From assembly GCA_029260435.1 (NCBI GenBank), contig JAJDDG010000019.1, positions 1 to 64,000 of the forward strand: DNA of 64,000 nucleotides, given 5' to 3'. The position numbers and the translations under genes are program-made. Every line of letters starts with the position of its first letter. The first letter of the stretch is position 1. The stretch comes from Phycisphaerales bacterium. GTDB lineage: Bacteria > Planctomycetota > Phycisphaerae > Phycisphaerales > UBA1924. The notes beneath the pieces were generated by a model. It was not told the origin of the DNA, ran no database searches, and saw nothing but the letters and a program-made list of their open reading frames with translations. Positions 1-8,900 of this stretch are shown one piece after another.

Positions 1-1
1 G

Positions 2-298
2 CTTCTTCTTGGTGACAACGAAATGGTCGAGGCGAATGACCTCGTGCTCAGGTCTCCTTCACACGCGCAGAACAATGCATTCTCTCCGCAACCCGACACC
101 GGACCAACCGGCATCCCCACACTGGACGACGCCGAACGCGAACTCATCCGTCGCGCAATCGAATCATGCGAAGGAAACGTAACCCTCGCAGCATCCGTAC
201 TCGGAATCAACCGAGGCAAGCTCCGCTACCGCATGGACCGCCTCGGCATCGTGATGTCCCGCAAGGAACCGATGGTCCGGTCGGAGGACGGAGCGTGA
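2..298 (+). CDS. C-terminal end of an NtrC-type sigma-54 activator (partial)
   Basis: The reading frame is open from the window edge, so the gene begins upstream. The visible 98 residues hold an LLLGDNE stretch followed by a linker. Such stretches typically close the AAA+ domain of sigma-54 activators (compare MLLGDN-type ends). A Fis-type helix-turn-helix follows, around GNVTLAASVLGINRGKLRYR. The role inferred from family knowledge is a DNA-binding activator of sigma-54 promoters, with receiver and ATPase parts out of view. Its TGA overlaps the GTG start of the next gene (GTGA at 295-298), which suggests translational coupling to the secreted dockerin protein. A stand-alone Fis-like protein starting at the ATG at 23 is possible but less likely, because the frame stays open upstream with family-like residues. 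Confidence 0.75.
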   Translation, partial: LLLGDNEMVEANDLVLRSPSHAQNNAFSPQPDTGPTGIPTLDDAERELIRRAIESCEGNVTLAASVLGINRGKLRYRMDRLGIVMSRKEPMVRSEDGA

Positions 299-1776
299 TC
301 CTTATCCCCGCGGCGTGCATGCTTGTGTTTGCCGGTGCGCTCTACGCCACCCCGGGCGAACTCGATCTCCATGACGCAACGGGCGACGCGGTGTTCCGCC
401 GCACCGATCCGGGCAACGACGGGCCACTCCATCCGATGGCTTCCCCACTGGATCTGATCGAGATCCATCTCGCATCGTGGGCACCGAATAATCCAGGTTC
501 CGATCCGTATTCGGGCTCTGTTGTGCCCAACGGAACCGGCGACTTTCTCCGCCTTCAGTTGTTCCTCGCCGGAGTAGTCAACCCGCCCGGCCCGCTCGGA
601 CTCGGCGGCTTCCCCTACGACCCATTCCGCTTCGGCGTCACACCGATATACGGGTTTGTCGAACTCGATCTCGACAAAGACGAAAACACCGGTGGCGAAC
701 TCGACGCATCCGCATTGCACAGACCGCTCGCCAACGTCGCCCGCTTCGCCTCGGTCCCCGAAGGAGTCGTAGGCACCCGCATCGCACGATGCGCGAGCGA
801 CCTGGACTCCAACTTCTCAACCACCCCCCAATACGAACGTACCGGACAGGATTTTTCGTTGAACCTCTGTGGATGCTTCGATGTGACCACCGTCGAAACA
901 TTCGGAGACATAGACGGCTCGTTCGACGCAGGCGATACCTGGATCGTTCAAGGACGTTTTTTTCAGAGGGCGGGGGGGTTCACAGAAGCGAGCGGTATGT
1001 TCGGCGGTTCCTTCTTCGGATCATACGATCCAATGGTCAACCTCCGGTTTGAACACGACTGCCAGTCCGACGAAACCACTGTAACACTCGTCTACCCTCT
1101 CACGATGGCCGGCGCCGCAGCCCTGGCAAACGAACCAGAACAACCGATCGACCTCGATGTCTCCAATCACACAAGCGTCATCGAAGCGCTCGACGACATC
1201 ATCATCGGTGCCGGAGGCCCGCTGTTCGGCCCGACCGCCGTCCTCACCTCAGAATGGAACGGCGACGACCCCGCTGATTTTCTCAAACCGATCGATTGGC
1301 TCGTCACCGCGATCATCGGGATCCCCTACTCCACTCCACAAGCCGAACTGTATGTCTGGACGGATGTCGCCGGCGATCTGAATATCGGAGACTTCGATTC
1401 GAGTCAAATCGTCACGCACGCCGACCGCCAGGAACTCGCCCAGCAACTCGCGTCGCTCGACGGCGGCCCCACCGATGCCGATGCAATAACCAACGGCATC
1501 TTCCAGATCGCCAACCCCGGGTATGATTTCTCGTTGTTCGATATCGATGGCGACATGAATATCGATGCGGGCGACTCGCTCGCGATGAACCTCAAATGCG
1601 ATGCAGACGCCAACTCCGACGGATTCGTGAACGTGGACGATCTGTCATACGTGCTCTTCCGTCTCGGCGCGAACGGGTCGCCGGGGCTCATCGATGGTGA
1701 TGCCAACACCGATGGAATAACCGACGTCAATGACATCTCATTCGTGCTCTTCCGCCTGGGCAGTCTCTGCCAGTAA
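295..1776 (+). CDS. secreted protein with C-terminal dockerin-type calcium repeats
   Basis: This is a 493-residue exported protein of unknown main function. The GTG at 295 is chosen because a GGAGGA lies 8-12 bases upstream and it overlaps the previous stop. The frame is open further 5', but that part only mirrors the upstream gene. Residues 1-20 form a hydrophobic signal peptide (IPAACMLVFAGALYATPG). The middle has many Asp-rich loops (DLDKDENTGGELD, DIDGDMNIDAGD) that could bind calcium. The last 60 residues carry two dockerin-like loops, DADANSDGFVNVDD and DGDANTDGITDVND, each followed by an almost identical xSxVLFRLG helix and enclosed by cysteines. This matches the Cys-bracketed dockerin class common in Phycisphaerales. 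It is probably surface-attached or bound to a cohesin partner; no enzyme domain was recognised. Confidence 0.8.
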   Translation: MILIPAACMLVFAGALYATPGELDLHDATGDAVFRRTDPGNDGPLHPMASPLDLIEIHLASWAPNNPGSDPYSGSVVPNGTGDFLRLQLFLAGVVNPPGPLGLGGFPYDPFRFGVTPIYGFVELDLDKDENTGGELDASALHRPLANVARFASVPEGVVGTRIARCASDLDSNFSTTPQYERTGQDFSLNLCGCFDVTTVETFGDIDGSFDAGDTWIVQGRFFQRAGGFTEASGMFGGSFFGSYDPMVNLRFEHDCQSDETTVTLVYPLTMAGAAALANEPEQPIDLDVSNHTSVIEALDDIIIGAGGPLFGPTAVLTSEWNGDDPADFLKPIDWLVTAIIGIPYSTPQAELYVWTDVAGDLNIGDFDSSQIVTHADRQELAQQLASLDGGPTDADAITNGIFQIANPGYDFSLFDIDGDMNIDAGDSLAMNLKCDADANSDGFVNVDDLSYVLFRLGANGSPGLIDGDANTDGITDVNDISFVLFRLGSLCQ

Positions 1777-1934
1777 TTGCCGAGACAACCCCATTGCCCC
1801 CCCTCAACGCATGGCCATATGCGCATTTTTCGCACCCATGACCGTGGTTCGCCCGATATCGTGGCAAATACCTATGGTGTAACTTCGCCAATCTCAACGC
1901 CCACTTCCCGTTATTCTGTTCTTGCAGGGGATAA

Positions 1935-1952
1935 TCTGACCGATAAGTCAGA
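1935..1952. promoter_or_regulatory. perfect dyad, candidate operator of the metal-efflux operon
   Basis: TCTGAC and GTCAGA form an exact inverted repeat around the spacer CGATAA. The dyad sits directly after a GATAAT hexamer (1930-1935) and about 65 bases before the first gene of the efflux operon. No protein factor can be named, and no metal-responsive regulator gene is in the window. The symmetry is seen in the sequence; the operator role is inferred from position. Confidence 0.35.
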
Positions 1953-2003
1953 CCGGGAATACACTCGATCTCCAAGCTGTTCGAACAAGAGAACACCCCG
2001 GGG

Positions 2004-2009
2004 TATAAT
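2004..2009 (+). promoter_or_regulatory. consensus -10 box TATAAT just before the efflux operon
   Basis: A perfect TATAAT ends only 6 bases before the GTG at 2016. If used, it would give a near-leaderless mRNA for the first gene. No good -35 lies 16-18 bases upstream. The spacer region instead holds GTTCGAAC (1979-1986) and a GTTC/GAAC pair (1979-1994), so an activator-dependent promoter is possible. Alternatively the real start of the first gene is further downstream. Confidence 0.35.
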
Positions 2010-2015
2010 CTCACC

Positions 2016-2426
2016 GTGCTGATCCGCTACCTGCTCATCCTGACACTTGCCTGGCAACCGCTGGTGCTCAACGGTTTGCCCTCCGCTCCGGATTGGCTGT
2101 CGGGCTGTTCAACAACCGCATGCTGCACTGTGCTGGAAACAACTTCCTGCTGCGGCGAACAGATTGTCGAAGTGCAGTGCCACCGCTCCGCTGGCCCATG
2201 CCTCTGCGCGGATACACCAACAGATCAAGACCTCCCCAAACCTGAAGCGCCGATGCCTCGTCCCGAGCGAGACCCCGTCGCCTCTGTACAGGCACCGCCC
2301 GCCCCGGCAACACATGCGTTCGATGCAGTCGCACCCCCTCGATCCACGACAGATGTCGCGTCGAGTCTCATCGCGCTGCACTCCCACAACGAGATCCAGG
2401 CACTCCTGGGAATCTGGCGAACCTAG
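2016..2426 (+). CDS. small cysteine-rich exported protein heading the metal-efflux operon
   Basis: This 136-residue protein is of unrecognised family. Residues 1-20 form a hydrophobic export signal or membrane anchor (IRYLLILTLAWQPLVL). Residues 30-66 carry clustered cysteines in CSTTACC, SCCG, VQC and PCLC, which suit thiol-based metal binding or disulfides. The rest is Pro/Ala-rich and low in complexity, ending in a short helix (EIQALLGIW). It precedes a TolC-like gene by 91 bases and reads in the same direction as a complete efflux system, so a role in sensing or buffering metal outside the cytoplasm is inferred. The GTG start has no clear Shine-Dalgarno. Shadow frames exist, but this one has a proper signal and a natural end. 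Confidence 0.5.
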   Translation: MLIRYLLILTLAWQPLVLNGLPSAPDWLSGCSTTACCTVLETTSCCGEQIVEVQCHRSAGPCLCADTPTDQDLPKPEAPMPRPERDPVASVQAPPAPATHAFDAVAPPRSTTDVASSLIALHSHNEIQALLGIWRT

Positions 2427-2517
2427 CCAGAGGCACCCGTAGGGATACTGCGCGCCGTCAGCGTCGCGCCCCCCGGCTCCTCTGCTATTTCGTACAAACA
2501 GATCTCAGGAGATCCCA

Positions 2518-3945
2518 ATGGATTCGCGACCATTCGCGTGCGTCCTCGGCGCAGCGGTTTCCGTCTATGTTGCAGGGTGTACATCACCTTTCGATATCCC
2601 GGACCCCATCGCTGTCAACGCAATAAACCCGCCCCCGGGAGCCCGGAACCACCGCCCACCTTCCCGATACCGGGCGGATGATGTGCCCACCGAGGCGTTC
2701 CCGGCTCTGTCCGCAGACTCATCACCGGATGGGTACGTCCGGTACGCGCTGTTCCACAACCCGCGGGTCGAACAGGCATACCAGCAGTGGCTCGCCGCCG
2801 CCGACCGCCTCCCCCAAGTCCGGGCCCTCCCAGACCCGCGTCTGAACTTCGGGTTCTTTGTAAACGAAGTCGAAACACGTGTCGGTGCCCAGCAAGCCCG
2901 GATCGGCGCGCAGCAAACATTCCCCTGGCCCGGCGAACTCCAGAACAAAGAAGATGCCGCCTCTTTCGCAGCCGCCGCAGCATGGCAGCGTTTCCAATCA
3001 GCCCGCCTCGCCGTGAGCGAGCGAGTTGTCGTCTCGCTCCACGAACTGGCATACCTCGACTCAGCCCTCCAGATCACCCGGGACAATCTAGACCTCCTCC
3101 GAACCGTCGAGGAGGTCATCCGCGCCCGATACCGGGTCGCCACCGGCTCCCACCCGGAACTGATCCGTGTACAGCTTGAATACGCCCAACTCGAAGACCG
3201 TCTCGCACAACTCGCATCGATGCGTCCGTCGTACGTTGCTGATCTAAATGCAGCGCTCAATCGTGATTCCTCCGCTCCCATACGCTCACTCCCCGATCTA
3301 CCGGGTCGAGTAGCCAATCTGAGCGCGGATAACCTCGTTGAGATCGCCAGACGATCCAATCCGCAACTGCTCGCTCTCGATGATCTGATCGAACAACAGC
3401 GCATGCTCACCGAAGTTGCCCGCAAAGACGGGCTCCCCGATCTCACCGTAGGGCTCGACTACATCGTGACCGACGAAGCGCTCGACAGCTCGATACCCGA
3501 GAGCGGCGACGACCCGATCCTCCTGAGCTTCGGGATCAACCTCCCACTCTGGCGAGAAAAGTATGACGCCGCCGTGCGAGAATCCCTCGCCAACCGCCTC
3601 GCCGTGTCATACGAACGGGCCGATCAGGCAAACCGAATCTTCTCAAGTATCCATCGAGCGTGGTTCGAGCACACCGATGCCGACCGGAGAGTCCGCCTGT
3701 ACCGCCAGACGCTCATCCCCAAGGCTGAAGAATCGCTCCGCGCGTACCTCGCTTCATACCGAGCGGGCAGCGCAAGCTTCCTCGACCTCCTCGATACAGA
3801 GCGCACCCTACTCGAGTTTGCAATCGCTTCCGAACGCGCACGCGCCGACCGCGCCACAGCGCTCGCCCGCCTCAACACGCTAGCCGGTGAGATCGTCCCG
3901 ACAACCCCCGCCGACCAGCCGCATGACGTGGAGAACAACCAATGA
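2518..3945 (+). CDS. TolC/CusC-like outer-membrane efflux lipoprotein
   Basis: 475 residues. An AGGAG lies 7 bases before the ATG. The N-terminus has a lipobox, VAGC at residues 18-21, so it should be lipid-anchored. The remainder is the duplicated helical architecture of outer-membrane factors: long amphipathic helices such as GYVRYALFHNPRVEQAYQQW, QTFPWPGEL, a second copy beginning LVEIARRSNPQLLALD, and a late YRAGSASFLDLLDTER. QTFPWPG, SFLDLL and the NP motifs recur in heavy-metal OMF proteins. It is the exit duct of the tripartite pump encoded by the next two genes. Its ATGA overlap with the adaptor gene (3942-3945) argues for co-translation. Confidence 0.9.
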   Translation: MDSRPFACVLGAAVSVYVAGCTSPFDIPDPIAVNAINPPPGARNHRPPSRYRADDVPTEAFPALSADSSPDGYVRYALFHNPRVEQAYQQWLAAADRLPQVRALPDPRLNFGFFVNEVETRVGAQQARIGAQQTFPWPGELQNKEDAASFAAAAAWQRFQSARLAVSERVVVSLHELAYLDSALQITRDNLDLLRTVEEVIRARYRVATGSHPELIRVQLEYAQLEDRLAQLASMRPSYVADLNAALNRDSSAPIRSLPDLPGRVANLSADNLVEIARRSNPQLLALDDLIEQQRMLTEVARKDGLPDLTVGLDYIVTDEALDSSIPESGDDPILLSFGINLPLWREKYDAAVRESLANRLAVSYERADQANRIFSSIHRAWFEHTDADRRVRLYRQTLIPKAEESLRAYLASYRAGSASFLDLLDTERTLLEFAIASERARADRATALARLNTLAGEIVPTTPADQPHDVENNQ

Positions 3946-5969
3946 CAACTCTCATGACTCGTGTGCAATCAATAAGCGCCTGGATCTGGCGGCGCTCCGC
4001 CGCCGCAATCGCGTTGGCGCTCATCGTTCTTGCGCTGATCTTCGGATACCGGATCGGCAGCCCCGCCCACAAAGACGATGCAAACCTCGCCGATAGCGCC
4101 TCATCCACAGACAACCCCGCCGCCCCATCGATGTACACCTGCTCGATGCACCCGACCGTCCGCCTCCCCGACCCGGACGCCAAGTGCCCGATCTGCTTCA
4201 TGGACCTGATCCCCGTCACCGAAGACTCGGGCGATGGAAACGAATTTCGTATCTCTATCAGCGAATCCGCAGCCGCGATCAGCCGTGTCGAGACCGCAAA
4301 GGCTGGGCGTTTCTTCCCGACAGCAGAGATCCACCTCTACGGCATGGTGACATACGACGAAACATCTGTCGCCCGGCTCACCGCGTACTTCCCGGGCAGG
4401 ATCGACCGCCTGTTCGTCAACTACATCGGCATCCCCGTCAACGAAGGCGATCATCTCGCAGAACTGTACAGCCCGGACCTGATCGCATCCTTCGAAGAAC
4501 TCCGCCAGGCGGTCAGAGCCGCGAATACCCTGCGCTCCGACAGCGAGTTCATCCGCCAGACAACCCTCGACACACTCACCGCGTCACGCGAGAAACTCCG
4601 CCTGTTTGCTCTCACGGACGAACAAATCGCGTCGATCGAAGACGGCTCCTTCTCATCGGACAGACTCACAATCTACACCCCGATCAACGGCGTCGTTACA
4701 CACCTCGCCGTCCGCGAAGGCGATTACGTCAAGACCGGAGAACCGATCGCGACCGTTGCGGATCTGTCGCGCCTCTGGCTCGACCTCGAAGCATACGAAT
4801 CCCAGCTCTCGACACTCCGTTGGGGCCAGCGCATCTCATTCACTGTCGAATCCCATCCCGGCGAAACATTCGAAGGACGCATCTCATTCATCGAACCAAT
4901 GGTCGACCAGCGGACCAGATCCGCAGCGGTCCGCGTCGCTGTTGATAACAAAGACCTCCGCCTCAAGCCCGGCATGTTCGCTTCCGCGATCGTCCGCCCG
5001 CGCATCGCCCAGGACGGCCCTGTAGCCAGCAATGACTTCGCCGGGCACTGGGTCTGCCCGATGCACCCGACGATAGTCAAAGAAACGCCCGGGGACTGCG
5101 ATATCTGCGGGATGGATCTCCTGCCCGCAGAATCATTCGGCGTCGTCGGCGATCCAACCGACGCCGAAGCGCCGCTCGTGATACCGAGATCCGCGGTGCT
5201 CTTCACCGGCACACGATCCGTCGTGTACGTCCAGGTCCCGGACACCGATCGCCCAACATACGAGGGACGCCAAATCACGCTCGGCCCGCGCGCAGGCGAG
5301 TTCTACATCGTGCGCGACGGTCTCACAGAAGGCGAGTCCGTCGTTGTGAACGGTGCGTTCAGGATTGATAGTGCCATGCAGATCGCCGCGAAGCCCAGCA
5401 TGATGTCGCCCACAGGCGGCGCCCATACCGGACACGCTCATGGTGGCATGAACCCCACCGCACCGCCGCCCAGCCGTGGGCACGCGAGCATTCCGGATGC
5501 ATTCCTCTTCGCGCTCAAACCCATCTACGCCGCATACCTCGACGCCCAGGAGGGTCTCGCCGACGACGATCTCACCATATTCACGCAAGCATCAGTGGAC
5601 ATGCGAAACGCGCTGAGCTTTGTAGAAGAAACCGCCCTCGTCGGTGAAGCCCTCGCCATATGGCGACGTGCCGCGATGAAGCTCCGCCCGAACACCACCA
5701 TCACAACAATCAAAGAGGCCCGCGCACATTTCGAACACATGAGCAGTGCCGTGATCAACCTCCAGCGCCGATTCGGACACAAGGGCAGCGACACATGGCA
5801 TCTCGCACACTGCCCGATGGCTTTCGATAACAAGGGCGCCAACTGGCTCCAACGAGGCACACAAATCAACAACCCCTACTTCGGCGATGCGATGCTCCGC
5901 TGCGGCGAGATCCGCGAGGCATTCGAGCCGATCGATGCAGCCGCGCACGAGGGGCACAATCATGAGTGA
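3942..5969 (+). CDS. CusB-like periplasmic adaptor with two heavy-metal-binding domains and DUF3347
   Basis: 675 residues, starting in the ATGA overlap with the outer-membrane factor gene. Residues 18-38 form an N-terminal membrane anchor. A first heavy-metal-binding domain (YTCSMHP ... KCPICFMDL) lies near 65-92. The adaptor hairpin, lipoyl and beta-barrel parts follow (for example TAYFPGRIDRLFVNYIGIPV and LWLDLEAYESQLSTLRWGQR). A second metal-binding domain (WVCPMHP ... DCDICGMDL) is inserted near 370-397. The C-terminal 150 residues match DUF3347, ending in a block with CPMAF, WLQ, INNPYFG and ML-CGEI. Met/Cys/His richness points to Cu(I), Ag(I) or another soft metal. Two metal-binding domains in one adaptor is more than usual. 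It links the CusA-like pump to the outer-membrane duct. Confidence 0.92.
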   Translation: MTTLMTRVQSISAWIWRRSAAAIALALIVLALIFGYRIGSPAHKDDANLADSASSTDNPAAPSMYTCSMHPTVRLPDPDAKCPICFMDLIPVTEDSGDGNEFRISISESAAAISRVETAKAGRFFPTAEIHLYGMVTYDETSVARLTAYFPGRIDRLFVNYIGIPVNEGDHLAELYSPDLIASFEELRQAVRAANTLRSDSEFIRQTTLDTLTASREKLRLFALTDEQIASIEDGSFSSDRLTIYTPINGVVTHLAVREGDYVKTGEPIATVADLSRLWLDLEAYESQLSTLRWGQRISFTVESHPGETFEGRISFIEPMVDQRTRSAAVRVAVDNKDLRLKPGMFASAIVRPRIAQDGPVASNDFAGHWVCPMHPTIVKETPGDCDICGMDLLPAESFGVVGDPTDAEAPLVIPRSAVLFTGTRSVVYVQVPDTDRPTYEGRQITLGPRAGEFYIVRDGLTEGESVVVNGAFRIDSAMQIAAKPSMMSPTGGAHTGHAHGGMNPTAPPPSRGHASIPDAFLFALKPIYAAYLDAQEGLADDDLTIFTQASVDMRNALSFVEETALVGEALAIWRRAAMKLRPNTTITTIKEARAHFEHMSSAVINLQRRFGHKGSDTWHLAHCPMAFDNKGANWLQRGTQINNPYFGDAMLRCGEIREAFEPIDAAAHEGHNHE

Positions 5970-8900
5970 GCCAAGCCCCCAACCACCGCGAACCCCGGTC
6001 AACAAGATGATCCGTTTCTGCCTGGAGCAGAAGCTCGTCGTCGCGATCCTCCTCGCGGGAACAATCTTCTGGGGGCTACTCGTCGCCCCGTTCGACTGGG
6101 ATATCCGCGGCATGGCGCGCGATCCCGTCCCGGTCGATGCAATCCCCGACATCGGCGAAAACCAGCAGATTGTCTTTACCGAATGGCCCGGGCGCAGCCC
6201 GCAGGATATCGACGACCAGATCAGCTACCCCCTCACGATCGCCCTGCTCGGGATCCCGGGCGTCAAAGACATCCGCAGCTATTCCGTCTTCGGCTTCTCA
6301 ACGATCTACGTCGTGTTCGATGACGACATCGAGTTCTACTGGTCCCGCTCGCGCGTGCTCGAAAAACTCAACTCACTCCCCGCAGGCACCCTCCCACCCG
6401 GCATCGCGCCAGCGCTCGGCCCAGACGCCACAGCGCTCGGGCAAGTCTTCTGGTACACGCTCGAAGGGCGCGACACAGATGGCAACCCCACCGGAGGCTG
6501 GGGCGGCGACGAACTCCGATCCATCCAGGATTTCACGGTCAAATACAAACTCGCCAGCGTCCGGGGCGTCTCCGAAGTCGCCTCGATCGGCGGCTTCGTC
6601 CGCGAGTACCAGGTCGATGTCAACCCAGACGCGATGCGCGCCGCTGGCATCACCCTCCAGCAGGTCATCGGCGCGGTGCGCCAGAGCAACCTCGACGTCG
6701 GCGCACGCACCATCGAAGTCAACCGCGCCGAATACATCGTCCGCGGGATCGGATTCATCGAAAGCATCGAAGACCTCGAGCTCGCAGCAATCACATCCCG
6801 CGACAACGTGCCGATCCTTGTCGGTGACATCGCCTCGGTATCACTGGGCCCGGCGCTCCGCCGCGGCGTGCTGACCAAAGCAGGTGTAGAAGCCGTGGGC
6901 GGCGTAGTCGTCGTTCGCTACGGCGAAAACCCGATGGCAACCATACAGCGCGTAAAGGACAAGATCGCTGATATCACATCGGGCCTGCCATCGAAAGTGC
7001 TCGCCGATGGTACCGAAAGCCGTGTCACAATCGTCCCCTTCTATGATCGAACGGGGCTCATCAACGAAACACTCCAAACCCTGAACGCCGCCATCCAGCA
7101 GCAGGTGCTTGTCACGATCATCGTTGTCCTGCTGATGGTCATGCACCTCCGCAGCAGCCTGCTCATCAGCGCGATGCTCCCGATCACAGTGCTCATGACC
7201 TTCATAGGCATGAAACAATTCCGCGTGGATGCAAACATCGTCGCCCTCTCGGGCATCGCGATCGCAATCGGTACGATCGTTGATATGGGCGTGGTCATGA
7301 GCGAGAACATCCTGCGCAGACTCGACGAGTCCGACCCGGAAGAATCGCGCCTGGAGGTTGTATACAAAGCGTCCGCGGAGGTTGGCGGCGCAGTACTCAC
7401 CGCCGTCGCAACAACCATCGTCGGATTCCTGCCCGTGTTTACAATGGAAGCCGCCGAGGGCAAGCTCTTCAAGCCCCTCGCCTACACCAAGACTTTCGCG
7501 CTCATCGCTTCGATCGTCATCGCACTGACAATCCTCCCCGCCGCCGCGCACGCCCTGATGGGCTTCCGAATCCGCTCCCGCTCGCTCCGCACCATGAGCG
7601 CTTCCTTGCTGCTGTTCGCCGGACTCGCGATCGCGACAACCATCCACCCCATGCTCGGCGCAGTCGTCTCACTCTTTGGCGCGTTCTTTCTAATCCAGCC
7701 GCATATCCCGGATTCCGTTGCTCGAACATGCCGGTGGTCTGCAAACATCGCACTCGTCCTGATCGTACTCGGTGCGCTCGCCAGCTCGTGGGAACCGCTC
7801 GGCCCCGAGCCCGGTGCGTTCGGCAATGCGCTCTTCATTGGCGTCATCATCGGCATCCTGCTTCTGGTGTTCTGGCTTGTCCGTGTCGCCTTCCCGCACA
7901 TCCTCACGTGGGCGCTCCGCCACAAAGCCGTCGCGCTGTCCCCCGCCATCTTCCTTGTGCTTTTCGGAAGCACCGTCTGGCTCGGCTTCGATCGTGTCTG
8001 GGGCTGGCTCCCAGAACCCGTCCGCCGCACCGATACCGGTGTCGCAATCGCGCACGCCCTGCCCGGGCTGGGCTCCGAATTTATGCCCTCGCTCGATGAA
8101 GGCGCATTCCTCTACATGCCCACAGCCATGCCGCACGCATCTATCGGCGAAGCGACAGATATCCTCAAAGAACTCGATCTCCGCATCATGAGCGTGCCCG
8201 AAGTCGAACTCGCGGTAGGCAAGATCGGACGCGTCGAGAGCCCGCTCGACCCCGCGCCCATCTCGATGGTCGAGACCATCATCCAGTACGCCAGTGAATA
8301 CAAAACCGACGCGCAGGGCCACCGTCTCACATTCCGTGTCGATCCTAAAACGCACGAGTTCGTCTACAACGAACAAGGCAACCTCATCGAAGACGAGCAA
8401 GGCGATCCATTCAGACAGTGGCGCGACGAGATCACCTCCACGCAGGACATCTGGGACGAGATCGTCGCCGCCGCAGACATGCCGGGTGTCACCAGCGCAC
8501 CAAAGCTGCAACCCATCGAAACCCGCATCGTCATGCTCCAGTCCGGATTCCGCGCCCCGATGGGGATCAAGGTCTACGGCCCGGACCTCGAATCAATCGA
8601 ATCCTTCGCGCTCGACCTCGAACGCCTCCTCAAACAGGTGCCCTCGGTGCAGCCCGCCGCCGTGTTCGCCGACCGCGTTGTCGGCAAGCCCTACCTCGAG
8701 ATCGATATCGATCGAGAAAAAATCGCCAGGTACGGCCTCCGCATCGCAAACGTCCAGGAAGTCATCGAGGTCGCGATCGGCGGCAAACCCCTCACCATGA
8801 CCGTCGAAGGACGCGAGCGCTACCCCGTCCGTGTCCGCTACCTCCGTGAACTCCGCGACCAACCCGAAACGCTCGGCGACATCCTCGTCCCCGCTCCCTC

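Noticed and set aside
166-294. N-terminal extension of the dockerin protein frame
   Set aside because: It overlaps the regulator gene and reads as Arg/Pro shadow; the GTG at 295 has a ribosome-binding site and a signal peptide.
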